Source: Flavobacterium hankyongi
GTDB lineage: Bacteria > Bacteroidota > Bacteroidia > Flavobacteriales > Flavobacteriaceae
Assembly (NCBI RefSeq): GCF_036840915.1
Contig: NZ_CP085725.1
Span: forward strand, 62,001 to 126,000
Direction of reading: 5' to 3'
DNA: 64,000 bases
Both the position numbers and the translations under genes were made by a program. Below the pieces are notes generated by a model that worked only from the letters and a program-made list of their open reading frames with translations, did not search any database and was not told where the DNA came from. Each line of letters opens with the position of its first letter. The stretch's first letter is position 1. Below, piece after piece: positions 10,008 through 19,009 of this stretch.

Positions 10008-10015
10008 TATCTTTG
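10008..10015 (+). promoter_or_regulatory. -7 box upstream of mqo
   Basis: TATCTTTG (TAnnTTTG consensus) 17 bases before the mqo ATG. A TTTTG lies 13 bases upstream, closer than the usual 19-base spacing. Confidence 0.45.
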
Positions 10016-10032
10016 TGGCACAATTCTAAGAA

Positions 10033-11532
10033 ATGACAACAACAACACAAAAAATCGAAACAGATGTAGTGTTAATAGGTGCTGGAATTATGAGCGCTAC
10101 GTTAGGACTACTTCTAAAAGAATTACAACCTGATTTAAAAATCGAAATATTTGAGCGATTAGATATCGCTGCTGCAGAAAGTTCTGATGCTTGGAACAAT
10201 GCGGGAACCGGTCACGCTGCTTTTTGTGAGTTAAATTACACTCCTGAACTAGAAGACGGTTCTATTGATGTAAAAAAGGCCGTTAAAATTTCAGAATCAT
10301 TTGAAGTTTCACGCCAGTTTTGGGCATATCTTGTCGAAAAGAACTTATTGCAAAATCCAGAAAATTTTATAAAAAGTGTTCCTCATCTAAGCTTTGTTTG
10401 GGGTGATGATAACGTTGAGTATTTAAGAAAACGTTTTAACGAACTGCAAAAATTCCACTTGTTTAAAGAAATGGAATTTACTGAGGACGCCAATCAAATA
10501 AAAGAATGGGCGCCTTTAGTAATGGAAGGCCGTAAGAGCAAGGATAAAATTGCAGCGACAACCATGAAGTATGGTACTGATGTTAATTTTGGAGCATTGA
10601 CACGCAGTATTTTTAAATATCTGGAAACGCTTGAAGGTGTTACAGTTCACTACAATCATGAAGTAAAATCACTTAAGAAAAGAGATACAGGAATTTGGAG
10701 AATTAAGGTTAAGGATATTGCTTCTGGAGAAAAGAAAAAAGTATATATGCCATTTGTGTTTATTGGTGCTGGAGGAGGTTCGTTATTACTTTTAGAAAAA
10801 GCCAATATCCCTGAAGGAGAAGGTTATGGAGGATTTCCTGTAAGCGGACAGTGGTTGAAATGTACTAATCCTGAAGTGATTAAAAAACATGCTGCTAAGG
10901 TGTATGGTAAGGCTTCTGTTGGTGCACCACCCATGTCGGTTCCGCATATTGATACGCGCATGATTGATGGAGAAAAAGCATTACTTTTTGGTCCGTACGC
11001 TGGGTTTTCTACTAAATTTCTTAAAAATGGTTCGTATTTCGATTTAATTAAGTCGATTGAATTAGACAATATAAAGCCTATGATAGGAGCAGGAATTAAA
11101 AATATTCCACTTACAAAATATTTAATTGAACAGGTTTTTCAATCGTCAAATGATAGAATGAAGGCGTTGAAAGAATATGTTCCCTCTGCTAAAAAAGAAG
11201 ATTGGGTTTTAGAAAATGCTGGACAACGTGTTCAGGTTATCAAAAAAGATAAAGAAGGTAATGGGGTGTTGGAATTTGGTACCGAAGTGGTTGCAGCTCA
11301 TGATGGTTCTCTAGCAGTATTACTTGGAGCATCACCGGGAGCATCTACAGCGACTTCGATAATGATTGAATTACTTGGGAAATGTTTTCCGGAACAAATG
11401 AAGTCTGAAGCTTGGCAAAACAAGTTAAAAAACATGATTCCGTCATACGGGCAAAGTTTGTGTCAGAATACTGAATTGTGTGACCAAGTAAGAAAAAAAA
11501 CAAATGAGGTACTAAAATTGAAAGTAGATTAA
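10033..11532 (+). CDS. mqo: Malate:quinone oxidoreductase
   Basis: 499 residues, the usual length. FAD-binding Rossmann motif at the N-terminus (VVLIGAGIMSATLG, about 12-26), then the Mqo signature AESSDAWNNAGTGHAAFCELNYTPE. A conserved C-terminal region (AAHDGSLAVLLGASPGASTA) is also present. This membrane-associated enzyme oxidises malate to oxaloacetate and passes electrons to menaquinone, replacing or bypassing malate dehydrogenase. It has its own -7 box and appears to be a single-gene unit. Confidence 0.95.
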   Translation: MTTTTQKIETDVVLIGAGIMSATLGLLLKELQPDLKIEIFERLDIAAAESSDAWNNAGTGHAAFCELNYTPELEDGSIDVKKAVKISESFEVSRQFWAYLVEKNLLQNPENFIKSVPHLSFVWGDDNVEYLRKRFNELQKFHLFKEMEFTEDANQIKEWAPLVMEGRKSKDKIAATTMKYGTDVNFGALTRSIFKYLETLEGVTVHYNHEVKSLKKRDTGIWRIKVKDIASGEKKKVYMPFVFIGAGGGSLLLLEKANIPEGEGYGGFPVSGQWLKCTNPEVIKKHAAKVYGKASVGAPPMSVPHIDTRMIDGEKALLFGPYAGFSTKFLKNGSYFDLIKSIELDNIKPMIGAGIKNIPLTKYLIEQVFQSSNDRMKALKEYVPSAKKEDWVLENAGQRVQVIKKDKEGNGVLEFGTEVVAAHDGSLAVLLGASPGASTATSIMIELLGKCFPEQMKSEAWQNKLKNMIPSYGQSLCQNTELCDQVRKKTNEVLKLKVD

Positions 11533-11729
11533 CCTCAGTTCAAGTGTTTTTTGTGAAATGTAAAGGAACAAAAAATGACCCGAGGTATAGCTGAACGGAA
11601 CGAAGTTAATCGAGAACTAATCGTTAAAATTTCTCAATAAGATTTTCCCTATTTTAGTTCTGAAAATGAATCAAAGTAGCGTTGAGTAACAAAACTTATA
11701 GCAATGCATTTAATTTTAGTAAAATTAAT

Positions 11730-11738
11730 TACTTTTGC
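11730..11738 (+). promoter_or_regulatory. -7 box for the def leader RNA
   Basis: TACTTTTGC, an exact TAnnTTTGC match, placed just upstream of the structured leader at 11753. It implies a transcript starting near 11745 and a leader of about 90 bases before def. The sequence from 11533 to 11700 holds no gene I can see. Confidence 0.6.
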
Positions 11739-11752
11739 ACTCTAAATTAAAT

Positions 11753-11824
11753 GCGTTAAGGATAGAAGCAAGGTGTCATGCACCGCGAATAGCCTGACCC
11801 TAAGTTTACGAAGGGGAACGCCCA
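11753..11824 (+). ncRNA. Structured leader or small RNA upstream of def
   Basis: Seventy-two bases that fold as a closed unit. Outer stem GCGTT (11753-11757) pairs with AACGC (11817-11821). Inside are a GGTG/CACC hairpin (around 11772-11784) and a CCC/GGGG hairpin (around 11798-11815). Similar sequences (GCGTT...GACCC...GGGG..AACGCCC) are, from memory, repeated in flavobacterial intergenic regions, but I cannot assign an RNA family. It ends 12 bases before def, so it could be a 5' leader element, a processed sRNA or a dispersed palindromic repeat. Confidence 0.45.
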
Positions 11825-11836
11825 AATTGAAATAGA

Positions 11837-12427
11837 ATGATTTATCCAATTGTTGGTTATGGAGATCCTGTTTTAAGAAAAGTAGGAGAAGAAATAACTA
11901 AAGAGTATCCAAATTTAAACGAGGTTTTGGCAAACATGTATGACACGATGTATAATGCATGTGGAGTAGGTTTGGCAGCACCTCAGGTTGGTTTGGCAAT
12001 TCGTTTATTTATTGTAGATACGGAGCCTTTTAGTGAAAGTGATGATTTGTCAAAAGAAGAAGCGGAACAGTTAAAAGGTTTTAAAAAGACATTCATTAAT
12101 GCTAAAATTCTTAAAGAAGAAGGCGAAGAATGGGCTTTTAACGAAGGTTGTTTAAGTATTCCTGATGTGAGAGAAGACGTTTACCGTCATGAAAAAATTA
12201 CAATTGAATATTTTGATGAAAATTTTACTAAGCATACAGATGTTTACGATGGCTTGATAGCAAGAGTTATTCAACATGAATACGATCATATTGAAGGAGT
12301 TTTGTTTACAGATAAAATATCGTCACTTAAAAAGACGTTAATTAAAAAGAAACTTCAAAATATAATGGACGGGAAAGCAAGACCAGATTATAGAATGCGT
12401 TTTGCAGGTCCTAAAAAAGGTAGATAA
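11837..12427 (+). CDS. def: Peptide deformylase
   Basis: 196 residues. Removes the formyl group from the N-terminal Met of new proteins; a metal enzyme. All three motifs are present: GVGLAAPQVG (about 45-54), EGCLS with the metal-binding Cys (about 111-115) and QHEYDH with the two metal His and catalytic Glu (about 153-158). An insertion containing SDDLSKEEAEQL separates motifs 1 and 2, as usual in Bacteroidota enzymes. It is followed closely by the DUF5606 gene. Confidence 0.95.
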   Translation: MIYPIVGYGDPVLRKVGEEITKEYPNLNEVLANMYDTMYNACGVGLAAPQVGLAIRLFIVDTEPFSESDDLSKEEAEQLKGFKKTFINAKILKEEGEEWAFNEGCLSIPDVREDVYRHEKITIEYFDENFTKHTDVYDGLIARVIQHEYDHIEGVLFTDKISSLKKTLIKKKLQNIMDGKARPDYRMRFAGPKKGR

Positions 12428-12450
12428 ACTAACAAATAAGATATATAAAA

Positions 12451-12936
12451 ATGAATTTAGAGAGAATATTAGCCATTTCTGGTAAACCTGGATTATATGC
12501 ATTAAAGATGCAAACAAGAACTGGTTTTGTTGCTGAATCATTAGTTGATGGTAAAAAAATCACAGTAGGTTTACGTAGTAACGTAAGTTTATTATCAGAA
12601 ATATCTATGTATACTTACAGTGAAGAAAAACCACTTGCTGAAGTAATGACTGCTATTGCTGCAAAAGAAAACAATGGAGCAGCTCCTCAATTAAAAGATG
12701 ATAAAGCAGCTTTAACAGCTTATTTTTTAGAAATATTACCAGATTACGATCAAGAAAGAGTTTATGCTTCAGATATTAAAAAGGTATTAAACTGGTATAA
12801 TATTTTACAATCTAAAGGTTTAATTGTTGTAGAAGAAGAGAAAAAAGCACCTAAGAAAGCTGCAAAAGCTAAAACTGAGGAAGCTGCTACAGAAGAAAAA
12901 CCTAAAAAAGCAAAAGCTACTAAAACTAAAGAGTAA
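12451..12936 (+). CDS. DUF5606 family protein
   Basis: 161 residues, 23 bases after def. The N-terminal domain (MNLERILAISGKPGLYALK...FVAESLVDGKKI) is a conserved Bacteroidota-specific module usually found next to def. The last 35 residues are a low-complexity Lys/Ala/Glu tail (KKAPKKAAKAKTEEA...), suggesting nucleic-acid contact or disorder. Function unknown; the constant link to def hints at a ribosome- or nascent-chain-related role, which is inference. Confidence 0.8.
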   Translation: MNLERILAISGKPGLYALKMQTRTGFVAESLVDGKKITVGLRSNVSLLSEISMYTYSEEKPLAEVMTAIAAKENNGAAPQLKDDKAALTAYFLEILPDYDQERVYASDIKKVLNWYNILQSKGLIVVEEEKKAPKKAAKAKTEEAATEEKPKKAKATKTKE

Positions 12937-12960
12937 TCGAAGTTTTAACATAATTATAAG

Positions 12961-12995
12961 TCCTGCAAGTGATATTCATTTGCAGGATTTCTTAT
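12961..12995 (+). terminator. Terminator after the def-DUF5606 operon
   Basis: TCCTGCAA (12961-12968) pairs perfectly with TTGCAGGA (12980-12987) and is followed by TTTCTTATTTTT. Confidence 0.75.
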
Positions 12996-13079
12996 TTTTA
13001 CACGAATCACTTTTTTTGCACACTGAGATTGTCAAAGTTTGAGTAAACAAAGAAAATGAATATATAAATAACAAAGCTA

Positions 13080-13853
13080 ATGAATACACGTCAACAACAG
13101 CTTGATGCCTTTAATAGATTGCTAGATATCATGGACAATTTACGTGAAAAATGTCCTTGGGATAAAAAGCAAACACTTCAAACACTTCGTCATCTCACTA
13201 TTGAGGAAACCTATGAGTTAGGAGATGCAATTTTAGACAACAATCTTCAAGAAGTGAAAAATGAACTTGGTGATTTATTGCTTCATATTGTTTTTTATGC
13301 CAAAATTGGAAGCGAATCAAACAGTTTTGATATGGCTGATGTGGCTAATGATATTTGTGAAAAGCTAATTCATCGTCATCCGCATATTTATGGTGATGTG
13401 ATAGTAGAAAATGAAGAGGAAGTTAAACAGAATTGGGAGAAGCTAAAGTTAAAAGAAGGAAAACAATCGGTTCTTGAAGGAGTGCCTAAAAGTTTGCCCG
13501 CTTTGGTGAAAGCAAGCCGAATTCAGGATAAAGTAAAAGGAGTAGGTTTTGATTGGGAAGAACCACATCAGGTTTGGGAAAAGGTCCAAGAAGAACTACA
13601 AGAACTTCAACACGAAGTAAAAACTAATAATCAAGATAAAATCGAAGCCGAGTTTGGAGATGTTTTATTCTCTATGATTAATTACGCTCGATTTCTTAAT
13701 GTAAATCCAGAAGATGCTTTAGAAAGAACGAACAAAAAGTTTATAAAACGTTTTACTTATTTAGAAGGCAAAGCAAAAGACTTAGGTAAAAATCTTTCTG
13801 AAATGACTTTGGCCGAGATGGATGTGTTTTGGGAAGAAGCTAAAAAGCTATAA
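13080..13853 (+). CDS. mazG: Nucleoside triphosphate pyrophosphohydrolase MazG
   Basis: 257 residues with two tandem MazG modules. Module 1 carries CPWDKKQTLQTLRHLTIEETYEL and KNELGDLLLHIVFYA (about 25-80). Module 2 carries EELQELQHEV and EAEFGDVLFSMINYARF (about 170-215). The paired E-E-x-x-E / E-x-x-D motifs bind magnesium. It cleaves (d)NTPs to monophosphates and pyrophosphate, removing aberrant nucleotides; in E. coli it also lowers ppGpp under stress. Confidence 0.93.
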   Translation: MNTRQQQLDAFNRLLDIMDNLREKCPWDKKQTLQTLRHLTIEETYELGDAILDNNLQEVKNELGDLLLHIVFYAKIGSESNSFDMADVANDICEKLIHRHPHIYGDVIVENEEEVKQNWEKLKLKEGKQSVLEGVPKSLPALVKASRIQDKVKGVGFDWEEPHQVWEKVQEELQELQHEVKTNNQDKIEAEFGDVLFSMINYARFLNVNPEDALERTNKKFIKRFTYLEGKAKDLGKNLSEMTLAEMDVFWEEAKKL

Positions 13854-13859
13854 TTAGAG

Positions 13860-14657
13860 ATGATGAAAAAAATAATACTTCTACTGACTTTATTATTTAG
13901 TGTTTTTGTTTCGGCTCAAAAGGATTTTGTGTTGGGTAAAATAGAAACGATTCCTTCAAAAGTATTAAATGAAGAACGAACCATAAATATATATTTCCCT
14001 GCCGAGTATGATGCTACTAAAGCATATCCAGTAATTTATTTATTGGATGGGTCTCAAAGTGAAGATTTTATACACATAGCGGGAATTTTGCAGTATGGTA
14101 ATTATGAATGGTTAAATATGGTTTCTAAATCTATTTTAGTTTGGATTGCTAACGTAGATAGAAAACGCGATTTTACTTTTCCTACAACTATAGAAAAAGA
14201 CAAAAAAGATTATCCTACTACAGGAGAGTCTGAAAAGTTTATTTTTTTTCTTGAAAAAGAACTACAGCCTTTTGTTGAAAGCAAGTATAATACAACAAGT
14301 AGTAAAACACTTATAGGGCAATCATTAGGAGGTCTTTTAGCTACCGAAATATTGTATAAAAAACCAACTCTTTTTTCCAATTATATAATTATAAGCCCAA
14401 GTATTTGGTGGGACAATGAATCCTTATTTAAACTAACTCCTGAATTCTTAAAGCAAAATTTTAATCAAAAAACAAAAGTCTTTGTTGGAGTTGGGAAAGA
14501 AGGAAAAGTAATGGAAGGTGATGCTAAGAAACTTTACGATATTCTATCAAATAATAAGAAAAACATAGAAAGTCATTTTAAATATTTTGGTGATGCTAAT
14601 CATGGAGATATTTTACATTTAGCAGTTTATAAAGCATTCGAAACACTAAAAATATGA
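13860..14657 (+). CDS. Secreted esterase (esterase D / Fes-like alpha/beta hydrolase)
   Basis: 265 residues. A signal peptide (KKIILLLTLLFSVFVSAQ) predicts export. The body has AYPVIYLLDG (about 59-68), the nucleophile GQSLGG (about 155) and a C-terminal ANHGD with the catalytic His (about 245). This matches the esterase D superfamily, which includes enterochelin esterases and S-formylglutathione hydrolase relatives. Two adjacent ATGs (13860 and 13863) are equally plausible starts. The ATG of the next gene overlaps its stop. Confidence 0.8.
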   Translation: MMKKIILLLTLLFSVFVSAQKDFVLGKIETIPSKVLNEERTINIYFPAEYDATKAYPVIYLLDGSQSEDFIHIAGILQYGNYEWLNMVSKSILVWIANVDRKRDFTFPTTIEKDKKDYPTTGESEKFIFFLEKELQPFVESKYNTTSSKTLIGQSLGGLLATEILYKKPTLFSNYIIISPSIWWDNESLFKLTPEFLKQNFNQKTKVFVGVGKEGKVMEGDAKKLYDILSNNKKNIESHFKYFGDANHGDILHLAVYKAFETLKI

Positions 14658-14956
14658 AGCCACCATATTACGCAGTAATTTTTACTTCGGTAAGAACAGA
14701 AGTTGAACAAGGTTATGCACAAATGGCTAATCTTATGGTTGAAATGGCTAAAGAGCAAGAAGGATTTTTAGGAGTCGAATCGGCTCGTAATGAAATAGGT
14801 ATTACCGTTTCGTATTGGAAAGATTTAGAATCTATTAAAAACTGGAAAAGTAATTTAGATCATTTACAGGCGCAACGTATGGGAAAGCAAAAATGGTATG
14901 AGTCTTATAAAGTTAGAATTGCCTTGGTTGAAAGAGAATATGATTTTGAAAAGTAA
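14654..14956 (+). CDS. Antibiotic biosynthesis monooxygenase (ABM) domain protein
   Basis: 100 residues, start overlapping the esterase stop (ATGA). A single ABM ferredoxin-like domain: MVEMAKEQEGFLGVESARN, then ISYWKDLESI-type strand and helix (here VSYWKDLESIKNWKSN) and HLQAQRMGKQKWYESY. Such proteins form dimers and act as cofactor-free monooxygenases or heme/quinone-handling enzymes. The substrate here is unknown. Confidence 0.8.
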   Translation: MKPPYYAVIFTSVRTEVEQGYAQMANLMVEMAKEQEGFLGVESARNEIGITVSYWKDLESIKNWKSNLDHLQAQRMGKQKWYESYKVRIALVEREYDFEK

Positions 14957-14985
14957 TTTGGAATAATTTTTGATAAATTTAGATT

Positions 14986-15648
14986 GTGAAAAAAATAATA
15001 GTAATACTGTTTTTGTTGCCAATTATAGGTTTTGCCCAAGAAGGAAAGCCTATAAAGTCTATTGCTATACCAAGAACCGATACTCCGTTACCAGATAAAA
15101 AGCCCGAAGATCAAACGGAAGCACCTCAATATTCAATTTCTAAACCGTTTGAGCCTAAAATGTTTAAATCGCCTAAGAAAGTTTATGAAGCGCCACAATT
15201 AGAAACAACAATAGGAATGGGTAATCAACCTAAAAGTGATATTAAACCTGGTTTAGATTTTGAAAAAAAATTGAATAAACCATTTCAACCAGAAGATGAT
15301 GCTAAAGTGTATAGAGGAAATCAATTCTTGGGAGATTTTAAAACAAAATCTGGTTCTGCAAAAATTGTATATCGTGATCACGAATTTGTAGATGGTGATT
15401 TAATTAGAATTTGGGTAAATGGGGTAGTGGTTGTAGATTATGTTTATTTAGAAGGCTCTTTTGGGAAGTTGAATTTAGGACTGACAAAAGGAATTAATAA
15501 AGTTGAGTTTGAAGCACTAAATCAAGGCTCTTCAGGACCTAATACCGCTGAATTTAGAGTTTATGATGATAATGAAAATATTATTTCATCCAATCAATGG
15601 AATTTAGCCACAGGTTTCAAAGCTTCTATAATAATTGTAAAAGAATAA
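14986..15648 (+). CDS. Secreted hypothetical protein
   Basis: 220 residues from a GTG start, with a signal peptide (KKIIVILFLLPIIGFAQ). The mature N-terminal half is Pro/Lys-rich and probably unstructured (PRTDTPLPDKKPEDQ). The C-terminal half (YRGNQFLGDFKTKSGSA to the end) looks like a compact beta-sandwich. I do not recognise a named family. A bidirectional terminator follows. Confidence 0.65.
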   Translation: MKKIIVILFLLPIIGFAQEGKPIKSIAIPRTDTPLPDKKPEDQTEAPQYSISKPFEPKMFKSPKKVYEAPQLETTIGMGNQPKSDIKPGLDFEKKLNKPFQPEDDAKVYRGNQFLGDFKTKSGSAKIVYRDHEFVDGDLIRIWVNGVVVVDYVYLEGSFGKLNLGLTKGINKVEFEALNQGSSGPNTAEFRVYDDNENIISSNQWNLATGFKASIIIVKE

Positions 15649-15664
15649 AAAATAATAATATAAT

Positions 15665-15692
15665 AAAAAGCCTAGCATTGCTAGGCTTTTTT
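15665..15692. terminator. Bidirectional terminator
   Basis: AAAAAGCCTAGCATTGCTAGGCTTTTTT: an 8-bp perfect stem with A-run and T-run on either side, located between convergent genes ending at 15648 and 15697. Confidence 0.9.
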
Positions 15693-15696
15693 ATGA

Positions 15697-17562
15697 TTAT
15701 AAACTTCTAAGTTGCTTAAGCTTGTCTTTCCAAGTTGCAAGTTCGTCTTTATGACGATCAATATTTTTGTTAATTTCTACAACCATCGGATTGTCTTTTT
15801 TGGTGTTAGCAAAAAACTGAATATTATTTTCTAATTGGAAAATTTCTTTTTGTACTTCCTCAATTTTACGTTGAATAAATATTTTTTCATTATCCAAGGC
15901 TCTAGGATCATTTGAGTCAGTTAATTGCTCAATACGATTGTTAAAACGCATCATTTCAGCATCTTTTTTACTTAAGCTCAATTTTTCAAATAAAGCATCA
16001 AGTATTTTATTGAATTTACCTTCAATATGACGTCTTGCAAAAGGTACTTTTCCGAAGCTTTTCCAAGTTTCAATATGTTTTTTTATTTCGTCTAAGTCAG
16101 TTTTGTGATTTCCGGTAAACTCAAAAAGGCGAACAGTTTCTAAGTATTCTTTTTTCTTTTCAAAAGCTTCTACTTCTACAGCCTCATTTTCGTTTTTCAC
16201 AGCATGAAGTCTATCAAAATAATGATTGCATGCCGCTTTAAAATCGGCCCAAACTGCATCAGAAAATTTACGTGGCACATGACCAATCTGTTTCCATTCT
16301 TCTTGGATTTTCTTCATGATTGGTGTTGTGCTTGCAAAGTCATCACTTTCTTGCAATTCTTTGGCGCGAGCTACTAAAGCATTTTTCTTATCAAGATTGT
16401 TTTGTTGTTCTTTTTTAATGTCTTTATAAAAAGAGTTCTTATGTGCATTAAAGTTACGAACAGCAGTTTTAAAATCAGTCCAAGTTTGCTCATTCACATC
16501 AGCAGGTACTTTCCCTGTCGAAAAGAATTCTTGACGTAACGCTTCAATTTTATTGATTTGGCCTTGCCATCCAGAGTGAATTTCTATATGTTCTGTTGCA
16601 ATAGTTTCAATTGCAGCAATAATCTCTTTTTTCTTAGCCAGATTTTGCAACTCTATTTCGTGTTGTTGAGCAAATAAACCCTCACGTTTTTCATGCATTT
16701 GTCTAGTAACCTCACTAAATTTTTGCCAAACTTCTTCACGTTTTTCTCTAGAAACAGGTCCAATTTCTTCTTTCCAGATTTTATGTAAAGATTGAAGTTC
16801 TCTAAACGCTTTAAAAACATCTTGTTCTTGAAGTAAATCTTCTGCTCGGCTAATTATTTTTAGCTTTAAATCTAAATTGTGTTTAAAGTCTAAGTCACGG
16901 GCTTCACGATCAAGGTGTAGATAATCGTAAAAATTTTCTACATGGAAATGATAATTATTCCAAACGTGGTTGTATTTGTCTTTTGGGATAGCTCCAGCAT
17001 TTTTCCAGCGCTCACGTAAATCGTTGAATCTTTTTAGATTATCACCAATATTTTCACTAGGATTAATCAATGTTTTTAATTCTTCAATAAGTTCTAAACG
17101 TTTCTGAAGATTATCTTTAAGTTTTGATTCTAAACTTTTAAAATGATTATTCTTCTTCGTTTTGAAATTGTTATATAAAGAATCGAATTTTGATTTTAGA
17201 GGCAAATGATATTCAAATTCTTCAGTAGAATTAGGATTTTCATGAAGAAATTCTTCCTTCTTCTCCTCAATAAAATGATTGTATTTAGATAAAAATGCTG
17301 TTTTTATTTCCTCAACATGGTCTTTTATAGCAAGAATATTGTCCTTTGCAACCACATGTTCAAGCTCAACAACCAATTTATCCATGTCCATTGCTTCATA
17401 ATCAAGCATAGGAATTTCATGGCTATTGTCTGTTGATGTGTGTTCGCCAGCTTCAGCATTTAAATTTTCTATGGTCTCAATAGCTTGATTTGCAATATTT
17501 TGCGTAGTAGCTTCTGTGTTTCCGTCTGCGTGAAGCAGGTTGTCGTGTTGTTCTTCTTGCAT
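15697..17562 (-). CDS. DUF349 domain-repeat protein
   Basis: 621 residues, strongly charged and helical. At least five copies of the DUF349 pattern are visible (for example LRERWKNAGAIPKDKYNHVW, LHKIWKEEIGPVSREKREEVW, IQEEWKQIGHVPRKFSDAVW). The N-terminus (about 1-60) is acidic and low-complexity. The C-terminal 60 residues form a likely coiled coil. No signal peptide, so cytoplasmic. Large DUF349 proteins are conserved in Bacteroidota with no role known to me. Confidence 0.85.
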   Translation of the reverse strand: MQEEQHDNLLHADGNTEATTQNIANQAIETIENLNAEAGEHTSTDNSHEIPMLDYEAMDMDKLVVELEHVVAKDNILAIKDHVEEIKTAFLSKYNHFIEEKKEEFLHENPNSTEEFEYHLPLKSKFDSLYNNFKTKKNNHFKSLESKLKDNLQKRLELIEELKTLINPSENIGDNLKRFNDLRERWKNAGAIPKDKYNHVWNNYHFHVENFYDYLHLDREARDLDFKHNLDLKLKIISRAEDLLQEQDVFKAFRELQSLHKIWKEEIGPVSREKREEVWQKFSEVTRQMHEKREGLFAQQHEIELQNLAKKKEIIAAIETIATEHIEIHSGWQGQINKIEALRQEFFSTGKVPADVNEQTWTDFKTAVRNFNAHKNSFYKDIKKEQQNNLDKKNALVARAKELQESDDFASTTPIMKKIQEEWKQIGHVPRKFSDAVWADFKAACNHYFDRLHAVKNENEAVEVEAFEKKKEYLETVRLFEFTGNHKTDLDEIKKHIETWKSFGKVPFARRHIEGKFNKILDALFEKLSLSKKDAEMMRFNNRIEQLTDSNDPRALDNEKIFIQRKIEEVQKEIFQLENNIQFFANTKKDNPMVVEINKNIDRHKDELATWKDKLKQLRSL

Positions 17563-17680
17563 ATTGCAGGATATTACTGTTTAATAATTAACGCCGAAGT
17601 TACTAAAAAGCGTATAAATTAGAAAGTAAAAACTGCTATAAAGATGTATAAATCGGTTAAAATGAGTTATAATCATCTTT

Positions 17681-17793
17681 TTTTAGGAGCTTAATCCAGC
17701 TGTTCACTATATCTTTTGGTAACTTCGAGAGTACTTCGACAAGCTCAGCATGACACCTCAGTTACCAAAAGGATGCCGCTTCCATCTGGGCTA
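17681..17793 (-). repeat. Dispersed palindromic element A, downstream of aroE
   Basis: On the minus strand it begins at the aroE stop with TAGCCCAGATGGAAGCGG and ends AGCTGGATTAAGCTCCTAAAA. An inner 10-bp stem (GTTACCAAAA/TTTTGGTAAC, 17761-17770 with 17714-17723) encloses the common flavobacterial motif CTTGTCGAAGTA. The outer motifs recur at 20528-20625 with a different inner stem. Confidence 0.6.
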
Positions 17794-18528
17794 TGAATTC
17801 CAAATTTCCCAAGCTTTTTCGGCTTGTAAAACCAGCATTTCGTAACCATTTTTTATCGTTGCTCCTTGTATTTCTGCTTTACCTAAAAAGGTTGTTTTTT
17901 CTGGATTATAAATTAAATCATAAGCAATGTGCTTCGAAGTAAAATATTGATAAGGTATATCTGGACAGTTTTCAATATTAGGAAAAGTGCCTAAAGGAGA
18001 ACAATTGACAATGATGTGATATTCATCAAAAGTATCTGAATTTAAATCATTGTAAGTAATCATGCCAAATGCTTCTTTTCTTGAAACATACTGAAAATGA
18101 ATTCCAAGTTGATTTAAGCCGTAAGCAATGGCTTTTGCAGCGCCACCTGTTCCAAGAATTAATGCTTTTTTATGATTAGACTTAAGCAAAGGTTTTAAAG
18201 ATTCTGTAAAGCCAAAATAATCCGTATTGTGACCAATTAATTTTCCTTCTGGAGATACTTTTATAGTATTTACTGCTCCAATCTCTTTAGCGTTGTCTGA
18301 TAGGTCATCTAGAAACGGAACAACATCTTGTTTGTAAGGAATGGTGACATTCATTCCAATTAAATCAGGATTATTTTTTAGTACTTCAGGAAATTCATTT
18401 ATGGATTGAATGTCAAAATTATCGTAACAGAAATCATTAGTAATTCCATCTTTTTTAAATTTTTCTGCAAAGTAATTTCTTGAAAAGGAATAACTAATAT
18501 TTTTACCTAGTAATCCTAGTTTCTTCAT
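17791..18528 (-). CDS. aroE: Shikimate dehydrogenase
   Basis: About 245 residues from the ATG at 18528; the ATG at 18552 lies deeper in the upstream gene and adds no family sequence. Motifs: LGKNISYSFSRNYF (shikimate site, about 5-18), MNVTIPYKQDVVPFLD (catalytic Lys, about 60), AVNTI, HNTDYFGF, and the NADPH loop LILGTGGAAKAIAYGL (about 124). Converts 3-dehydroshikimate to shikimate in aromatic amino acid synthesis. Its start overlaps the end of the upstream TonB-like gene by 26 bases. Confidence 0.93.
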   Translation of the reverse strand: MKKLGLLGKNISYSFSRNYFAEKFKKDGITNDFCYDNFDIQSINEFPEVLKNNPDLIGMNVTIPYKQDVVPFLDDLSDNAKEIGAVNTIKVSPEGKLIGHNTDYFGFTESLKPLLKSNHKKALILGTGGAAKAIAYGLNQLGIHFQYVSRKEAFGMITYNDLNSDTFDEYHIIVNCSPLGTFPNIENCPDIPYQYFTSKHIAYDLIYNPEKTTFLGKAEIQGATIKNGYEMLVLQAEKAWEIWNS

Positions 18529-19009
18529 TAGAGATGTTGGCTTTAATATCAATTTGAATAGGAACCATATATTTTGTCCTTACTGGCTTTTTGTGTCTTG
18601 TTCCAGGTTTCCATTTTTTTAGAGATTGAATGGTTTTAATTGCTTCAGTTCCCATTTGTTGTCCTAAGTTTCTTAAAACTTTAAAATGTGTTAATGAACC
18701 ATCTTTCTCAATAATAAATTCAATTAGAATTTTTCCCTTTAAATCTTCACTAACTGCTGGATTAAATGCTTTGTTAAAATCCTCATCAAATTTAACAGCA
18801 CCATCTAAATATTCAGGAAACGAATCTAATAGATTAGCATTTTTGGGATAATCATAGATATGATTTTCATCAAAAACAGGTTCCACACGAACAATTTGAT
18901 TAACATCTTTTTTGACGTTAGATTCTTTTGTTTTACTAGCTTTGTTTCTGATTTGGCAAACTACTATTGCCGGAAATAGAATAAAGACTAAAAAAAATAT
19001 TTTCTTCAT
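18503..19009 (-). CDS. TonB C-terminal domain protein (energy-transducer type)
   Basis: 168 residues with an N-terminal hydrophobic segment (KKIFFLVFILFPAIVVCQ) and a C-terminal TonB fold: GKILIEFIIEKDGSLTHFKVLRNLG and IQSLKKWKPGTRHKKPVR. The Pro-rich spanner of true TonB is short or absent, so this is a TonB-like accessory protein rather than the main energy transducer. Its 3' end overlaps aroE and its start adjoins the TPR gene, indicating an operon. Confidence 0.75.
   Translation of the reverse strand: MKKIFFLVFILFPAIVVCQIRNKASKTKESNVKKDVNQIVRVEPVFDENHIYDYPKNANLLDSFPEYLDGAVKFDEDFNKAFNPAVSEDLKGKILIEFIIEKDGSLTHFKVLRNLGQQMGTEAIKTIQSLKKWKPGTRHKKPVRTKYMVPIQIDIKANISNEETRITR

Noticed and set aside
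11753..11824. Assigning the def leader to a named riboswitch, 6S RNA or SRP RNA
   Set aside because: None of the diagnostic cores of those RNAs that I know (for example the SRP GGUCAGG..GGAAGGAAGCAGCC loop) is present, so no name is given.
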